From Microbulbifer donghaiensis (lineage in GTDB: Bacteria; Pseudomonadota; Gammaproteobacteria; Pseudomonadales; Cellvibrionaceae), in the NCBI RefSeq assembly GCF_900129095.1, contig NZ_FQVA01000003.1:272166-336165 (forward strand): DNA of 64,000 nt, given 5' to 3'. Shown one piece after another: positions 25,976-35,845 of this stretch. Numbering within the stretch: position 1 is the stretch's first letter; each line of letters opens with the position of its first letter. A program made the translations under genes and the position numbers. Under the pieces are notes generated by a model. That model was given only the letters and a program-made list of their open reading frames with translations. It was not told where the DNA came from and did no database searches.

Positions 25976-27256
25976 TTACCAGCCCACGCTGGCCTCTGCC
26001 TGTGGTTCTTCAGACCAACCTGTCTGAGTGGAAGCTGCCTCAGGTTCTGTCATTGCGCCTGTATCGGCGGTCATCGGAACCCCACTGGCCGCCGCAGGTG
26101 GCGCCACATAACGCTGGGTATCCGAGCCATCGAGCTTGACGCCGGTCAACTGGGAATAGACTGCACGCGATTGATCGTCGGGCAGTAGTTCGGTCATCAA
26201 TTCGGCAACGGTCATGCGCCCCCAACTGATCAGTCGCTCCAAGCCGGGAGCCAGGGGGGTGTGCGGCTCATAGGTGCGGAAATATTTCGCCGCTTCCTCG
26301 AGTAATTTCAGAGCTGACTCCCGTGAGGAGACCGCACCAGCGGGCACATTGAGACCGCCGGGCGCGGTTGCGACGAGAGTTGCGCCGGTCTCTTCCGCAC
26401 CAGCGGCCGGGCCTGCCGACTCGGCTGGCTCAGCGGAGGAGACCGCGAGGGCATCGAGCTGCTGTTTGTAGATAAAGCGTGTCGTGCGCAGGACTTCGTC
26501 CAGCAGAGTGTTGATATTTGTCGCCGGCGGTGCGTCGTGGCCACAACTGGAACGCAGTGCGTCATTGATGCTTTTGTAATGGGCAACGGTCTCTTCCAGC
26601 GTCTCTATAAGATCCTGCGCCCATTCATTACTGGCACTGTGTATGCAGCTTTCAATGTCGCCCAGGCTGTAGCCGAGCGTCTCGAGCCGTGCCGCCTTGG
26701 CATCTTCATCCGCTATACGGTCGGCATCCCGGGCTTGCTGATACTGAAAGAAAGAGAAGGTACCGTAATCGCCTTCGGGCGTGATTTCGGCACTGCGGAT
26801 CGGTAGCAGCAATGTCCCATCTCCACCGTCCCCGTTCAGTCCCGTCAGGGGCGCCACTTTGGTTTCCAGGCCGTCTTCGTCCGGTTCCGGGTAGAGGCCC
26901 TCCCAGTGCTCGGCCACCAGGCGATCAATCAACGCCATGCCATCTCGCAGCCCGGTGAAACCGTGCAGGCGGATCAGTGCTTCGGTATACCAGGCCGCAA
27001 CTTCGAGGTCTTTGCTTTTTGTCGACAGAATCTTCTGCGCCGCTTGGGCGACATCCCGCCAAGGCGCCAATAGATCAGTATCACTTTCATCGAACAGCGC
27101 CGAGCGCTCCGCCGCTCGCGCACTGTTGCGGGCATCTTTGATGGTGTAGTAGTCGGAGGTCGGCGATCGGTCCTCGCGAATATCGCTACCGGTGGGCTGG
27201 TTGTCGGCAATCGCTGCCGCCAAATCGTCAATATTGATTGAGCTTGGAAAGGCCAT
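25976..27256 (-). CDS. tssA: TssA, T6SS assembly/cap protein with ImpA_N domain
   Basis: Initiates tail polymerisation and in some systems caps the growing sheath. The product is 426 aa. The ImpA_N domain occupies about 10-180, including NQPTGSDIRED, DYYTIKDARN and DVAQAAQKIL. The middle is alanine/proline-rich and the C-terminal part (about 320-380) holds a helical segment with ERLISWGRMTVAELMTELL. AAGGA lies seven bases before ATG 27256. It is the first core gene of the tail block. The upstream gap contains the palindrome CTGCTC-T-GAGCAG (27288-27300). Confidence 0.95.
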   Translation of the reverse strand: MAFPSSINIDDLAAAIADNQPTGSDIREDRSPTSDYYTIKDARNSARAAERSALFDESDTDLLAPWRDVAQAAQKILSTKSKDLEVAAWYTEALIRLHGFTGLRDGMALIDRLVAEHWEGLYPEPDEDGLETKVAPLTGLNGDGGDGTLLLPIRSAEITPEGDYGTFSFFQYQQARDADRIADEDAKAARLETLGYSLGDIESCIHSASNEWAQDLIETLEETVAHYKSINDALRSSCGHDAPPATNINTLLDEVLRTTRFIYKQQLDALAVSSAEPAESAGPAAGAEETGATLVATAPGGLNVPAGAVSSRESALKLLEEAAKYFRTYEPHTPLAPGLERLISWGRMTVAELMTELLPDDQSRAVYSQLTGVKLDGSDTQRYVAPPAAASGVPMTADTGAMTEPEAASTQTGWSEEPQAEASVGW

Positions 27257-27337
27257 GCAGTGTCCTTTTTCGTTTTATCCCTTTAACCTGCTCTGAGCAG
27301 TGTGCTTCGGCTACGGCCTTTCCACACTCTGGTCAGA

Positions 27338-28099
27338 CTAGCAACTCACTTTACGACCCGATGGCGCGGGCTCTATGCGAAAATCTCTGATGAGCTGCTC
27401 AAACAGCCTCAGCTTTCCAGCAAAAACCCGGGCTTCACACCACAGAAAAATCGTGTAGTACCAACTTTTATCGCCCACACAACCGAGTAGATACCTGATC
27501 GGTACGTTACCCAGCTCAGCAGAAAGCTGAACGGTATAGGTTGCATAAGTAGAGTTCCCGAGCGGTACAGGCTCTCCATGAATCTGCCCCGCACTGACTT
27601 TTGCATAGCACTGTTGCAATTGTGCTGCGCTGTAGTCGGTCAGCGTCAAGGTTTTCGGCAGTTCCGCCTTATCCTGCCGCAGCACAACGACATACTGGTG
27701 AGACAGCCTGTCTCCACGCTGAAAAAGAGCATGCGGATTCAAGTCATCACAAGTTTGCCAAGATGCTGGTAATGAGAGAGAAATACTGGAATCAGCGCTG
27801 AACGATCTGATCATCCCAGCTCTAACCAGTGGCGCTCCCTCGCCCTGCGACTGACTGCTACACCATAGGATGCGATCACCCTGGTATAACTCTGAATGCC
27901 ACCCTCCATCCCATAGAGTATTAACAATCCTTTCTGCCCGATGTCGATCCTGAGTCCGTTTTACGATACAGCGCGCGCCGGACAACAGGCGCTTGATCTG
28001 ATGGAAGTCGAGCGAAAACTGGTTAGCCAGTGCCTCGATACCTCGCCGGCGGGTAAAACCATCGCGCAGCACCCCGGTAAACACGACCTCAAAATACAT
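27338..28099 (-). CDS. DcrB/PsbP-like protein inside the T6SS cluster
   Basis: Product of 253 aa. The N-terminal 65 residues match a small domain common in gammaproteobacteria (VVFTGVLRDGF, LANQFSLDFHQIKRLLSG, then CIVKR), which supports ATG 28099 over an earlier frame start at 28156. The C-terminal half (about 105-250) looks like the DcrB/PsbP-type fold: SISLSLPASW, a QYVVVLRQDK strand, a helix around LTDYSAAQLQQCY, and a closing FEQLIRDFRI. Eag chaperones of T6SS effectors share the DcrB superfamily fold, so an effector-loading role is possible. It could instead be a generic DcrB-type protein. It lies upstream of tssA with no good terminator between. Confidence 0.65.
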   Translation of the reverse strand: MYFEVVFTGVLRDGFTRRRGIEALANQFSLDFHQIKRLLSGARCIVKRTQDRHRAERIVNTLWDGGWHSELYQGDRILWCSSQSQGEGAPLVRAGMIRSFSADSSISLSLPASWQTCDDLNPHALFQRGDRLSHQYVVVLRQDKAELPKTLTLTDYSAAQLQQCYAKVSAGQIHGEPVPLGNSTYATYTVQLSAELGNVPIRYLLGCVGDKSWYYTIFLWCEARVFAGKLRLFEQLIRDFRIEPAPSGRKVSC

Positions 28100-28677
28100 T
28101 CCTATGACCTGCGATCCCTGCCAACCAAATGAAATAACGGAGCTGAAAATCTGCACCTCCGCCAGAGAACCAAAAATCCATCTGGCTCATAAACTGCCTT
28201 GAGAAAAAAAGCTGGGACTATCGTATCTAGTAATACGCAGACAGCAGATCCCAGAAAAATTAAACCTTCTGGAACCTGTTATTCTCCGTTACAAGTTACA
28301 TAATTCTACCGGACCTTCTCCGCGTTTGGATACACAGCAAACAACTATCGGCAATGAAACTGGTACTAATACCAGTTATTGCTCTCCAACTTTCACAAAT
28401 GAAACGAATGTACTTAATTATCCAGGGCATTCAGCCGTATTCTTGTTTTGCAAGACTTCGATATTATTCGATTAACTTAAACGATATCGAAAAATAATGC
28501 CGCAAAAACGACATATTCTTCAATGACAACGGATTACAGCAGAGTTTAATCAACATCTTTTCGAATCGGTTCGATTAAGTCCCAACAAATGCAAATTGAT
28601 GCGCCACGAATCTTCAAGTGTATAAGCAATTTTTTTTGTCTTGATGCATCTTCGCTGCCACGTTCAAATAGAGCCGT
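28100..28677. promoter_or_regulatory. AT-rich intergenic region with a dyad, between tagF and the DcrB-like gene
   Basis: 578 bp with no supported gene. It separates the two minus-strand T6SS blocks and must carry the promoter of the downstream (tssA) block. It contains a perfect dyad AACTGGTA-ctaa-TACCAGTT (28358-28377), suited to a dimeric regulator. Composition is much more AT-rich than the flanking genes. No RNA gene was recognised. Confidence 0.5.
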
Positions 28678-29346
28678 TCACCAGTTTTGACTCGGCGCCC
28701 CTAGCATTGAGCAGTACAGAGTTGGTTCCGGCAACGCTGGGCTGACAAGCGTGGTCGGAGCCAGTTGCTGTGAACCCGCACACCACCAAAGGCTGAAGCT
28801 GGATAAATTGGCTCGATACAGTTGGTTCAGTAAACTCGGGTAACTACTACCAATATTGGCTTCGTTACAGGCTACGATATGGCTGCCATTGACGTCGATC
28901 ACACGGTTATCTGGCAGTCCGGGCAAAAAATCAGGAAACCTTTCCAGCAGGTGATCGGCCTGCAACCCGCCTTGAAGCGCCTCTAGTGCCAGGTCGGACA
29001 TTTGCTGATACCAGCTTTCGGCAGTCACCTGAACAGAAAATGGGTTCGTGTTAGAAGTCACGGGAACGGCCATGGTCAGCGGGAAATAGCGACCGACACT
29101 GTCCACGCTCGGCACCAGAATTCCGGCCCAGGCCTGTCCGTCCAGTACGCCGGAGGAGAGGGCGAAGCGCCAAATAGGGCTGGTCAGATAGTAATCCAGC
29201 CACGACTCCCCCACCAGCTCGCGTGATCCGTATACCGCGCGCTGAAGCCATTCGTCCCACACTTTCACAAAGCTGGCCGGCAACTCCCGTTGAATAAAGT
29301 CGCCGTGTCCAGGGAGCTTTCCGTACAACCCTTTTTTTATACTCAC
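28678..29346 (-). CDS. tagF: TagF, T6SS post-translational regulator (SciT/ImpM family)
   Basis: Product of 222 aa. TagF-type proteins repress T6SS assembly independently of phosphorylation by sequestering the FHA scaffold. The sequence opens KKGLYGKLPGHGDFIQRELP and has a W-D-E-W-L-Q segment, ESWLDYYLTSPIWRFALSSG, and the SVDSVGRYFPLTMAVPV block, all family signatures. The start is GTG at 29346. The 16 bases around this start (29341-29356) are identical to those at the start of the TssB-TssC fusion gene. It follows tssM by 15 bp and ends the upper minus-strand block. Confidence 0.94.
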   Translation of the reverse strand: MSIKKGLYGKLPGHGDFIQRELPASFVKVWDEWLQRAVYGSRELVGESWLDYYLTSPIWRFALSSGVLDGQAWAGILVPSVDSVGRYFPLTMAVPVTSNTNPFSVQVTAESWYQQMSDLALEALQGGLQADHLLERFPDFLPGLPDNRVIDVNGSHIVACNEANIGSSYPSLLNQLYRANLSSFSLWWCAGSQQLAPTTLVSPALPEPTLYCSMLGAPSQNW

Positions 29347-29361
29347 TTTCAGCTCTGCCTG

Positions 29362-32300
29362 TCAGAGGGTTTCGGGGCAGCGATAGCTACGCAACAAGGT
29401 GCGATCGAAAGGGTTATTCGCCGCTGACGCCAGCAGCCTGAATTGCGCCTTACGGCCTTCCTCTTCGAATGTCACCAGATACTCGGTACTGCTACGGCCA
29501 CGCTCGAGCCGCGAACTCGCCAGCAGTCGATACCAGGCCCAGTCACCCTCATAGTGCTTCCGGTGTACCGTTTCATTCAGGTCCTCAAAGATAATTCTCA
29601 CACGATTTGACTCCCCGCCACGCCAGGTCAGCTTTTTCATTGTCCGTGGACCATGAGAGTAGGGTACACGCTGTCCGCCCACCTCGAGTTCGAAGAGGCG
29701 CACGCTCGAATCCAGTTTGGTCGGCTCAATCCGGAATGAATAGCTTGCCTGTTCGCCGCCACCAAAAAATGTACTGCGAATACGCTCGGCGCGACGCATT
29801 TGTGCAACAGCGCTTTCAGAGAGCCCGAGACTCTGGCCATCAAGAGACCTCATCGTCCAATTTCTGGTATCGACAAATGGCTTCAGATATTCGTCAATAA
29901 ATTGCTGTTCTATACCGCCCGGCTTGAAGAATTTGTTGAACTCCAGCACCGGCACTTCCTGCTCACGGTCACTGCTTAACGGGTAACGACCGGCCAGGCT
30001 GCGGCTGTAGCTGTTGTAAACTTGCTCGCGCCAAATGCGGTCTGCATGTAGCTTGGCCTTGCTCATTACCAACGCCCAGGTACTGTCAGCGATATCTTCG
30101 AGCCATTCTTTAAAGGGCGCAGGTGCATTACTCGCTTTGATTCGCAATTGCTTAATGGCATCTCCACTACCACCTGCAAATCTGGCCTTGGCACTGTTGA
30201 AAGCAGCTTCATTCGCATCCGGCGCGCTGTCAATCTCGGTCAGATATTCCTGAATGCGGGAAATGGCCGATAAATATTCCTGAATGCGCGCGGGACGTCC
30301 TTTCTCGCTTTTGGTGATGCGATGCAGCTCTTCGAATCTTATGTCAACGATGGTCGGCTGAAACTTCTGCTGCAGTGCGGTGGCAGCGCCACCAGCCGCA
30401 GCATTACCGAGAGTTCGCGTGGTGCTGGAAACTGGCAGGCGAACCCCGGAGGCATCTACCGGCAGCTCCGGCCGCGGTGTGAGACTGGTGTTATCGGCCG
30501 ATATTTCTGCGATTGCGAGCAGCGGCGAATACACTGGGTCCGATAGCTTCGATAGCGTATCCAGCGCCTGGCTCGTAGTGCGAAAACGCTGGATTGAGAA
30601 GCCATTGATGAATCGCTGCCAGCGCTGGTGGTACTCGCTGAGGTAAATACGCTTTACCTCCTCGCCGAGTTTTTTGCGATCCGCTTCGCTGAAGTCTTCA
30701 CCACTGAGATCGCCGCCATATATCCATCGTTCTTCGGATAACCTGGCCATCAACGTGGAATCAGCGCCAAAATCTGTCTCTTTGTATCCGGCTTTGGTGT
30801 ACAGATAGGGAATCGTGAAGCGTTTATCCGAGGCTGCGACACCGAATAGCTCGTCAGTATCACCACCAATCTCCCCGTACAGGTCAATTTGAGTCACGCC
30901 AAGTTCGCTGCGCTGCAGCTGGGCATATAGTCGCTGCGGTACCGGGACACGTCGCAATTGCTGGCGCGCCCGCGCGACAACACGTTCGTTCACCCGCAGG
31001 TCTTCCGGCATCGGTTCGGCGAAGAGGCGCTGTAAGTGGCCTGCCAGCTGTTCCTGCTTCTGAGCCTCTCCGGGCAGCTGGCGCTCCCAGCGAGCCCTAT
31101 AATAGTCCTCCAGAGTCTCAACATTTCGCTGGTCGGGAGTAAAGAACATCAGGTAGGTCTTCAGGGTGGAGGCTAGCGCCGGGTCATCGCTATCCAAACG
31201 ATTCAGATCCCGCTCAATGTCGCGTATCAGGGCGGGCACGAAAATGCGATACAGCTGCTCCTGATATAGGTTGTCTGCAGCCGCATCGATGCGATCATCA
31301 TAGAGGCCGAGATTTGTAAGCCAGGGATGCTTGTCTTTTTCATAGACAGCTGCTGCGCTGTGTAGCGGCTGCAAAAGTTCCAGGCTCTGGACCGAGGTCA
31401 ACTGTGTACTCGCAACCCGCTGCTTTTGCTGCTCGTACTCAGCGATCTTTTTGCTGACCTCATTCATGTACATTTTGTTTTGCGCGATGCTGCCGGTCCA
31501 CAGGAACAGGGCAGCGATAAATACAGCGGCAGAGGTCGCGTAGATACCCCGACGGAGCCACTGGGTCGCAGCCTCTATCTTGCGATTGACGCCCACCAGC
31601 TCTGCTTCCGGAAAGACCACATCCTTGAGCAATCGATGCAGAAAGTAACTTTTGCCAGCCCCCTGGAGCTTCTGCCCCATATCGCGCTCGAGACCGAAGT
31701 CGGCGCTTACAGACGCCATCATGCGGTCAATCGGGCTGCCCTCCTGAGTGCCGCTGGTAAAGTAGACACCGCGTACCATCGGCACAGTGTCGTAGCGGTT
31801 GGGGCCGAACGTCTGCTTGAGGAAATCGGCCAGCATGTCCCGCAAGCTCTCCATGCGCGCAGGAAAGCCCTGTAAAAGTGCTCTTTTTTCAATGTTGCGC
31901 TCTTGGTGTACCCGCCACAGAACGCGCTGGTTCAGGCGCTCGATCAACTGCTGAAACTCGGAGTCAAAGCTGTCCAGCGGCGCGCCCGTTGCGGGGCTTG
32001 CCTCGGCAGGAAAACTCACCCCCCAAACCTGCTCCCGCTCCGCTTGCGAAAGGTTGTCGAAAAACTCGCTGAAACCGGCGACAAGGTCGCACTTGGTAAA
32101 TGTCAGGTAGATCGGGAACCGAATGCCGAGTTGCTGCTGTAACTCATTAATGCGCTGGCGAATAGTCTTGGCCTGATGGAGTCGTTGCTCGGCAGTCTGC
32201 ACCATAAGATCCTGCAGACTGATGGCCACGAGGGCGCCGTTGATCGGCCGGCGCCGGCGGTAGCGCTTCAACAACGCGAGGAAGGCCTGCCAGGCACTAT

Positions 32301-32904
32301 TGTCGTAAACCCGATGACTGTCCTGTGTTGTGTAACGGCCGGCCGTGTCGATGAGCACGGCGTCGTTGGTAAACCACCAGTCACAGTTGCGCGTACCGCC
32401 CACTCCGCCCAGGGCTTCCTTACCGTGGGATTGCGCCAGCGGAAATTCAAGTCCGGAATTCACCAGGGCGGTTGTCTTACCAGAGCCCGGCGGGCCAATG
32501 ATGATGTACCAGGGCAGCTGATACAGAGAGACACTGCCCCGTTCAGACTTGAAGCGCGCCTTGCTCAGAACCCCCATTGCCTCGCGAAAACGGCTGGAGA
32601 GCGTGTCGAGTTCTTCGCGACTGCGCTCTTCATCGGGATCGATTTCGCCTTGCTGAGACTCTTCAATCTCGTTAATCAGAGCTTGGTTTTGGCGCCGCTC
32701 CACCAGCCACTGGCTGATGTTCCAAACCAGCCAGGTGGCGAACAGAAACACAATAATTGTTGCGCGTACCGCGTGTGACAGTGTTGTGTTATCACTGCCG
32801 AACTTGATGTAGTCGGCACCGAACCAAATCAGCAGTGACAGAGCCAGCAGGCCGATGCAACCCACTACCCATTTATTCGTGAAAAAATTACGCAGGCGTT
32901 TCAT
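29362..32904 (-). CDS. tssM: TssM (IcmF), T6SS membrane-complex core
   Basis: Inner-membrane protein spanning the periplasm to bind TssJ; with TssL it forms the trans-envelope channel. The product is 1180 aa from ATG 32904 (GGAG seven bases upstream), the usual size. Two transmembrane helices lie near 12-32 and 46-66, and a third near 447-465. The cytoplasmic NTPase domain has Walker A GPPGSGKT at 137-144 and a DTAGRY switch motif. The large periplasmic region ends with the C-terminal IcmF beta domain near the carboxyl end. It lies between tssL and tagF. Confidence 0.97.
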   Translation of the reverse strand: MKRLRNFFTNKWVVGCIGLLALSLLIWFGADYIKFGSDNTTLSHAVRATIIVFLFATWLVWNISQWLVERRQNQALINEIEESQQGEIDPDEERSREELDTLSSRFREAMGVLSKARFKSERGSVSLYQLPWYIIIGPPGSGKTTALVNSGLEFPLAQSHGKEALGGVGGTRNCDWWFTNDAVLIDTAGRYTTQDSHRVYDNSAWQAFLALLKRYRRRRPINGALVAISLQDLMVQTAEQRLHQAKTIRQRINELQQQLGIRFPIYLTFTKCDLVAGFSEFFDNLSQAEREQVWGVSFPAEASPATGAPLDSFDSEFQQLIERLNQRVLWRVHQERNIEKRALLQGFPARMESLRDMLADFLKQTFGPNRYDTVPMVRGVYFTSGTQEGSPIDRMMASVSADFGLERDMGQKLQGAGKSYFLHRLLKDVVFPEAELVGVNRKIEAATQWLRRGIYATSAAVFIAALFLWTGSIAQNKMYMNEVSKKIAEYEQQKQRVASTQLTSVQSLELLQPLHSAAAVYEKDKHPWLTNLGLYDDRIDAAADNLYQEQLYRIFVPALIRDIERDLNRLDSDDPALASTLKTYLMFFTPDQRNVETLEDYYRARWERQLPGEAQKQEQLAGHLQRLFAEPMPEDLRVNERVVARARQQLRRVPVPQRLYAQLQRSELGVTQIDLYGEIGGDTDELFGVAASDKRFTIPYLYTKAGYKETDFGADSTLMARLSEERWIYGGDLSGEDFSEADRKKLGEEVKRIYLSEYHQRWQRFINGFSIQRFRTTSQALDTLSKLSDPVYSPLLAIAEISADNTSLTPRPELPVDASGVRLPVSSTTRTLGNAAAGGAATALQQKFQPTIVDIRFEELHRITKSEKGRPARIQEYLSAISRIQEYLTEIDSAPDANEAAFNSAKARFAGGSGDAIKQLRIKASNAPAPFKEWLEDIADSTWALVMSKAKLHADRIWREQVYNSYSRSLAGRYPLSSDREQEVPVLEFNKFFKPGGIEQQFIDEYLKPFVDTRNWTMRSLDGQSLGLSESAVAQMRRAERIRSTFFGGGEQASYSFRIEPTKLDSSVRLFELEVGGQRVPYSHGPRTMKKLTWRGGESNRVRIIFEDLNETVHRKHYEGDWAWYRLLASSRLERGRSSTEYLVTFEEEGRKAQFRLLASAANNPFDRTLLRSYRCPETL

Positions 32905-32955
32905 GCAGAGCTCCATCTCCCGCTCCCTCGGGGACCGGGGAAAACCGTTCCAGGT

Positions 32956-33819
32956 TTACCGGTTGGGAATATCTTCTTTCTTGTCATCGACGATGGCGGC
33001 AATACTTTCTGCCACCGGTGTCGCACTCTGGTACAGCCACCAGCGATAGCCGCTGTAGGTAATTGCCAGCACACCAAACACGACACTGGCGATCACCCAC
33101 AGTGGTATATATTGAATCAGACGCGTCCTGCGCTCGACGCAGCCCTGCCAGTGCGGCGAGAGGTCCCGGTCCATGCCGGGTCTGTGACTCTCTATAGTCT
33201 GGTAGAGGTTGTCCCGTATCTGCTCAAGCTGCTCGTGTCCGCGCTGTACCAGTCGATACTTGCCCTGAAACCCGAGGCTGAGACACAGATAGAAAAGTTC
33301 GAGCAGTTGCAGATGGGATCCGGGTGTTTCCAGCATGCGCTGCAGGATCTGGAAGGACTTCTCGCCCCCAAAGGTCTCCTTGTGAAACAAGCTCAGAAGT
33401 GAGTGCTGACTCCAACCACTGGCAGTGCCCCAGGGAGTCGTCAGGACTACCTCATCCACAACCGTACACAACAGGTAGCGCGCCGTAAGAACCGTTTCAG
33501 GCGCCAGCGAAAGCTGTTTTGCTTCGCGCTCAAAGCCCTGAATTTCCCTCGTCAACCGCTTGTGTAGATCCGGTACATTGTCGTGCTTCATCGTTGTGCG
33601 CAGCTTGATGATCACACCTAACAGTTTCGATGCGGCGGCGACCAACGGATTGAGCGTGTTGCGGATCCTGATTTCCTGTCGCACATCGCTGCCAGCGAAT
33701 TGATTTGGCGGTGTACTGCCGGTCGGACGGCTGGCCGCAGCGGCGCCGGGTGTTGGAACCACCACTGTGCGGTCTCCGGCCGTGGGGGCGCGCGGCGGGG
33801 TAAAGCTGTCATTACTCAT
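32956..33819 (-). CDS. tssL: TssL (DotU/IcmH), T6SS membrane-complex subunit
   Basis: Product of 287 aa. The cytoplasmic DotU domain (about 50-235) includes the TTPWG motif in EVVLTTPWGTAS, an F-G-G-E-K-S-F segment, and the LYLCLSLGFQGKYRL hallmark. One C-terminal transmembrane helix (about 242-265) anchors it. There is no OmpA-like peptidoglycan-binding extension, so it is the short form. The N-terminal 40 residues are proline- and alanine-rich. tssK ends two bases before its start; tssM follows after 51 bp. Confidence 0.96.
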   Translation of the reverse strand: MSNDSFTPPRAPTAGDRTVVVPTPGAAAASRPTGSTPPNQFAGSDVRQEIRIRNTLNPLVAAASKLLGVIIKLRTTMKHDNVPDLHKRLTREIQGFEREAKQLSLAPETVLTARYLLCTVVDEVVLTTPWGTASGWSQHSLLSLFHKETFGGEKSFQILQRMLETPGSHLQLLELFYLCLSLGFQGKYRLVQRGHEQLEQIRDNLYQTIESHRPGMDRDLSPHWQGCVERRTRLIQYIPLWVIASVVFGVLAITYSGYRWWLYQSATPVAESIAAIVDDKKEDIPNR

Positions 33820-33821
33820 GA

Positions 33822-35159
33822 TCAGTTATTCCTTATTGCCCAGAGCTCCATGCTCAAACCCGGGAACTCGGCCCCTAGATGCACTGCGAAGCCGCCGGAT
33901 CTCTGCATGGCCTGCCAGAGTTCACCGGCGCGCTCCACCTCAAAGTAGGTAAAGCCGGCGTGGTACGGAATCTGTCGCGGCGCAACGGGTAGAGCTCGCA
34001 ACGACAAACCGGGTAACTGCGCTGAAATCAGTTCGCGGATGGCCTCTACCGGTGCCACCTTGGCCTGCCCGGGGAAACGGCTACGCAACAGGTCGCCCGG
34101 CATATCCGCTTTTGCCGCCATAATGAAGCTGGCAGTCTTGACCAGCGAAGGATCGGTTACTGGCGCCACATAAATACCGTACTTGCGCTGCACCAACTCC
34201 ATCGCAATGGCAGTCTGCTCCAGCACCGTAGACAAACACTGGCGCAGTGCTGCGAACAGGCCGGCATAGCTCTGCTGCAAATTCTCGTGGGCGTAGTGGG
34301 GAATCTCCGGCGGGCGCTTATTGGCGGTCGTAAACGTGGACAGCTCACCGGCCAACTGCAGTAACTCGACAAACAGGCTATGCGGGTGCAGGCGGGGTTG
34401 TGCCGTAAGCTGGACCAATAGAGGCTCAAAGCGATTTATTACCTGTAACAGTAGATAATCGGCAATCTCCGCCGAGCCACTACGCCCACTGTCGCTCAGG
34501 CGATGGCCCAGCGCGGAGCCCCGATGACTAAGCAGCCCCTTGATCTCTTCGATGTAGGCTTTAATGACCGATGAAGCGTCACCATTCAGCAATGGCGGAA
34601 TATAGTCGGAATCAAGCTCCACTGGCTTTTCGGGCTGACGCTCCCGGATGCGCGCGATACCAATGGCGGCGTAGCCGCTCAGATCATCGCTGCCCAGTTT
34701 CAGGCAGGCACGCAGCTTGCCGACCTGTATCCGCGCGGGCTCGCCGGATGTGGAGGCACTGTTGCGGGCATCGAAATTACTGGTCTGATAACGCGCCTGG
34801 GGGAAGTCTTCCTGGTCACGCACCGACTCCTGGCTCCCCGGCCGCTTCATCGGTATACACAGATACACCACTTCATCGCGGGTATTGACCGGCACTTCCA
34901 GCACTTCGGGTAGATGCTCATTTTCTGGCGCAAGCATCGGTGTACCATCCGGGAATATGACATTCACCCGCGATACGGATATTTTCCCCATGGCCAACGG
35001 CTCACTGTCGATGGCAAGTTCGACGAGTCCCCACGTGTAAGGGCCAAGGGCGCCGGTGCGGGCCTCGAGTAACTGTTCCAGATAGCGATCCTGCTGCTGG
35101 AAGTGCTGCGGGCGAAGAAACATGCCCTCGCTCCAGATTACCTTATTGTTCGCCGACAT
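33822..35159 (-). CDS. tssK: TssK, T6SS baseplate-to-membrane connector
   Basis: Trimeric adaptor that docks the baseplate onto TssLM. The product is 445 aa, normal length. It opens with the diagnostic VIWSEGMFLRPQHFQQQDRY and has GLVELAIDSEPLAMGKISV and the DGTPMLAPE stretch. The C-terminal domain contains the FTYFEVERAGELW block. AAGGA lies six bases before ATG 35159. It lies between tssJ and tssL, the conserved order. Confidence 0.97.
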   Translation of the reverse strand: MSANNKVIWSEGMFLRPQHFQQQDRYLEQLLEARTGALGPYTWGLVELAIDSEPLAMGKISVSRVNVIFPDGTPMLAPENEHLPEVLEVPVNTRDEVVYLCIPMKRPGSQESVRDQEDFPQARYQTSNFDARNSASTSGEPARIQVGKLRACLKLGSDDLSGYAAIGIARIRERQPEKPVELDSDYIPPLLNGDASSVIKAYIEEIKGLLSHRGSALGHRLSDSGRSGSAEIADYLLLQVINRFEPLLVQLTAQPRLHPHSLFVELLQLAGELSTFTTANKRPPEIPHYAHENLQQSYAGLFAALRQCLSTVLEQTAIAMELVQRKYGIYVAPVTDPSLVKTASFIMAAKADMPGDLLRSRFPGQAKVAPVEAIRELISAQLPGLSLRALPVAPRQIPYHAGFTYFEVERAGELWQAMQRSGGFAVHLGAEFPGLSMELWAIRNN

Positions 35160-35213
35160 AGTTTTTCCTTATGAAAGTCGGGGCCGGGAGTGTCCAGCCT
35201 GGCCGTGACTCAG

Positions 35214-35819
35214 CTATTTTCCTTGTTCCGTCTGCTCCAGCTGTTTACGCATACGCTCATATTCCGCGCTGGAGATAGTCACCGTACCGTCGTCACGGGA
35301 TCCAGTAGCGCCACCACTTCCAGAAGACCGGCGCATGGCCAATGCTTTGGTGGAACCTATCTGCGTGCCGGTCAACGTCACTTCGTACTCGTTTTCCTTA
35401 TGCTCGGTGATCGGCAGCAACATAAGGGCATCAGCCCGCTGGTACTGCACGAACTCAGCCAGCAATCCTATGTATCTGACTTCCGGACTGAGCTGCAGCT
35501 TCTCGATCCGTTGCTCGCCCGGCGCAAACTCTTTCAGGACCACGGTGTCGAGCAGGTCATTTCCGAGGCGGGATTCTGCGTTCTCGTAAAGATTCAGGAA
35601 ATCCTCGCGGGAAAACTGACGGTCATCAGCGAGCATAAAAACCCGCACTACCACTGGTGATGCGCGGCCGTCGTTATCCGGATTTACATCGTTTTCACTG
35701 TCCACCGACAGCTCAACGCTGGTTTCAAAATTTAATGTACGCCGTGTGGTCTGGCAGGCAGACACGGTCAGAATCAAGGCACCGATCAACAGTAACTGGA
35801 AAACTTTATTGGTGGTCAC
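35214..35819 (-). CDS. tssJ: TssJ, T6SS outer-membrane lipoprotein
   Basis: Outer-membrane lipoprotein that recruits TssM. The product is 201 aa, starting at GTG 35819 with GGGAG six bases upstream. A lipoprotein signal peptide ends at lipobox LTVSAC (Cys22). The transthyretin-like domain follows (about 30-160): SPVVVRVFMLADDRQF and the strand LQLSPEVRYIGLLAEF. The C-terminus has a Gly/Ser-rich stretch and a glutamine-rich helix longer than in minimal TssJ. It is preceded by the FHA gene. Confidence 0.93.
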   Translation of the reverse strand: MTTNKVFQLLLIGALILTVSACQTTRRTLNFETSVELSVDSENDVNPDNDGRASPVVVRVFMLADDRQFSREDFLNLYENAESRLGNDLLDTVVLKEFAPGEQRIEKLQLSPEVRYIGLLAEFVQYQRADALMLLPITEHKENEYEVTLTGTQIGSTKALAMRRSSGSGGATGSRDDGTVTISSAEYERMRKQLEQTEQGK

Positions 35820-35845
35820 ATTTAACTCCCGTTTTTCCTTTATCG

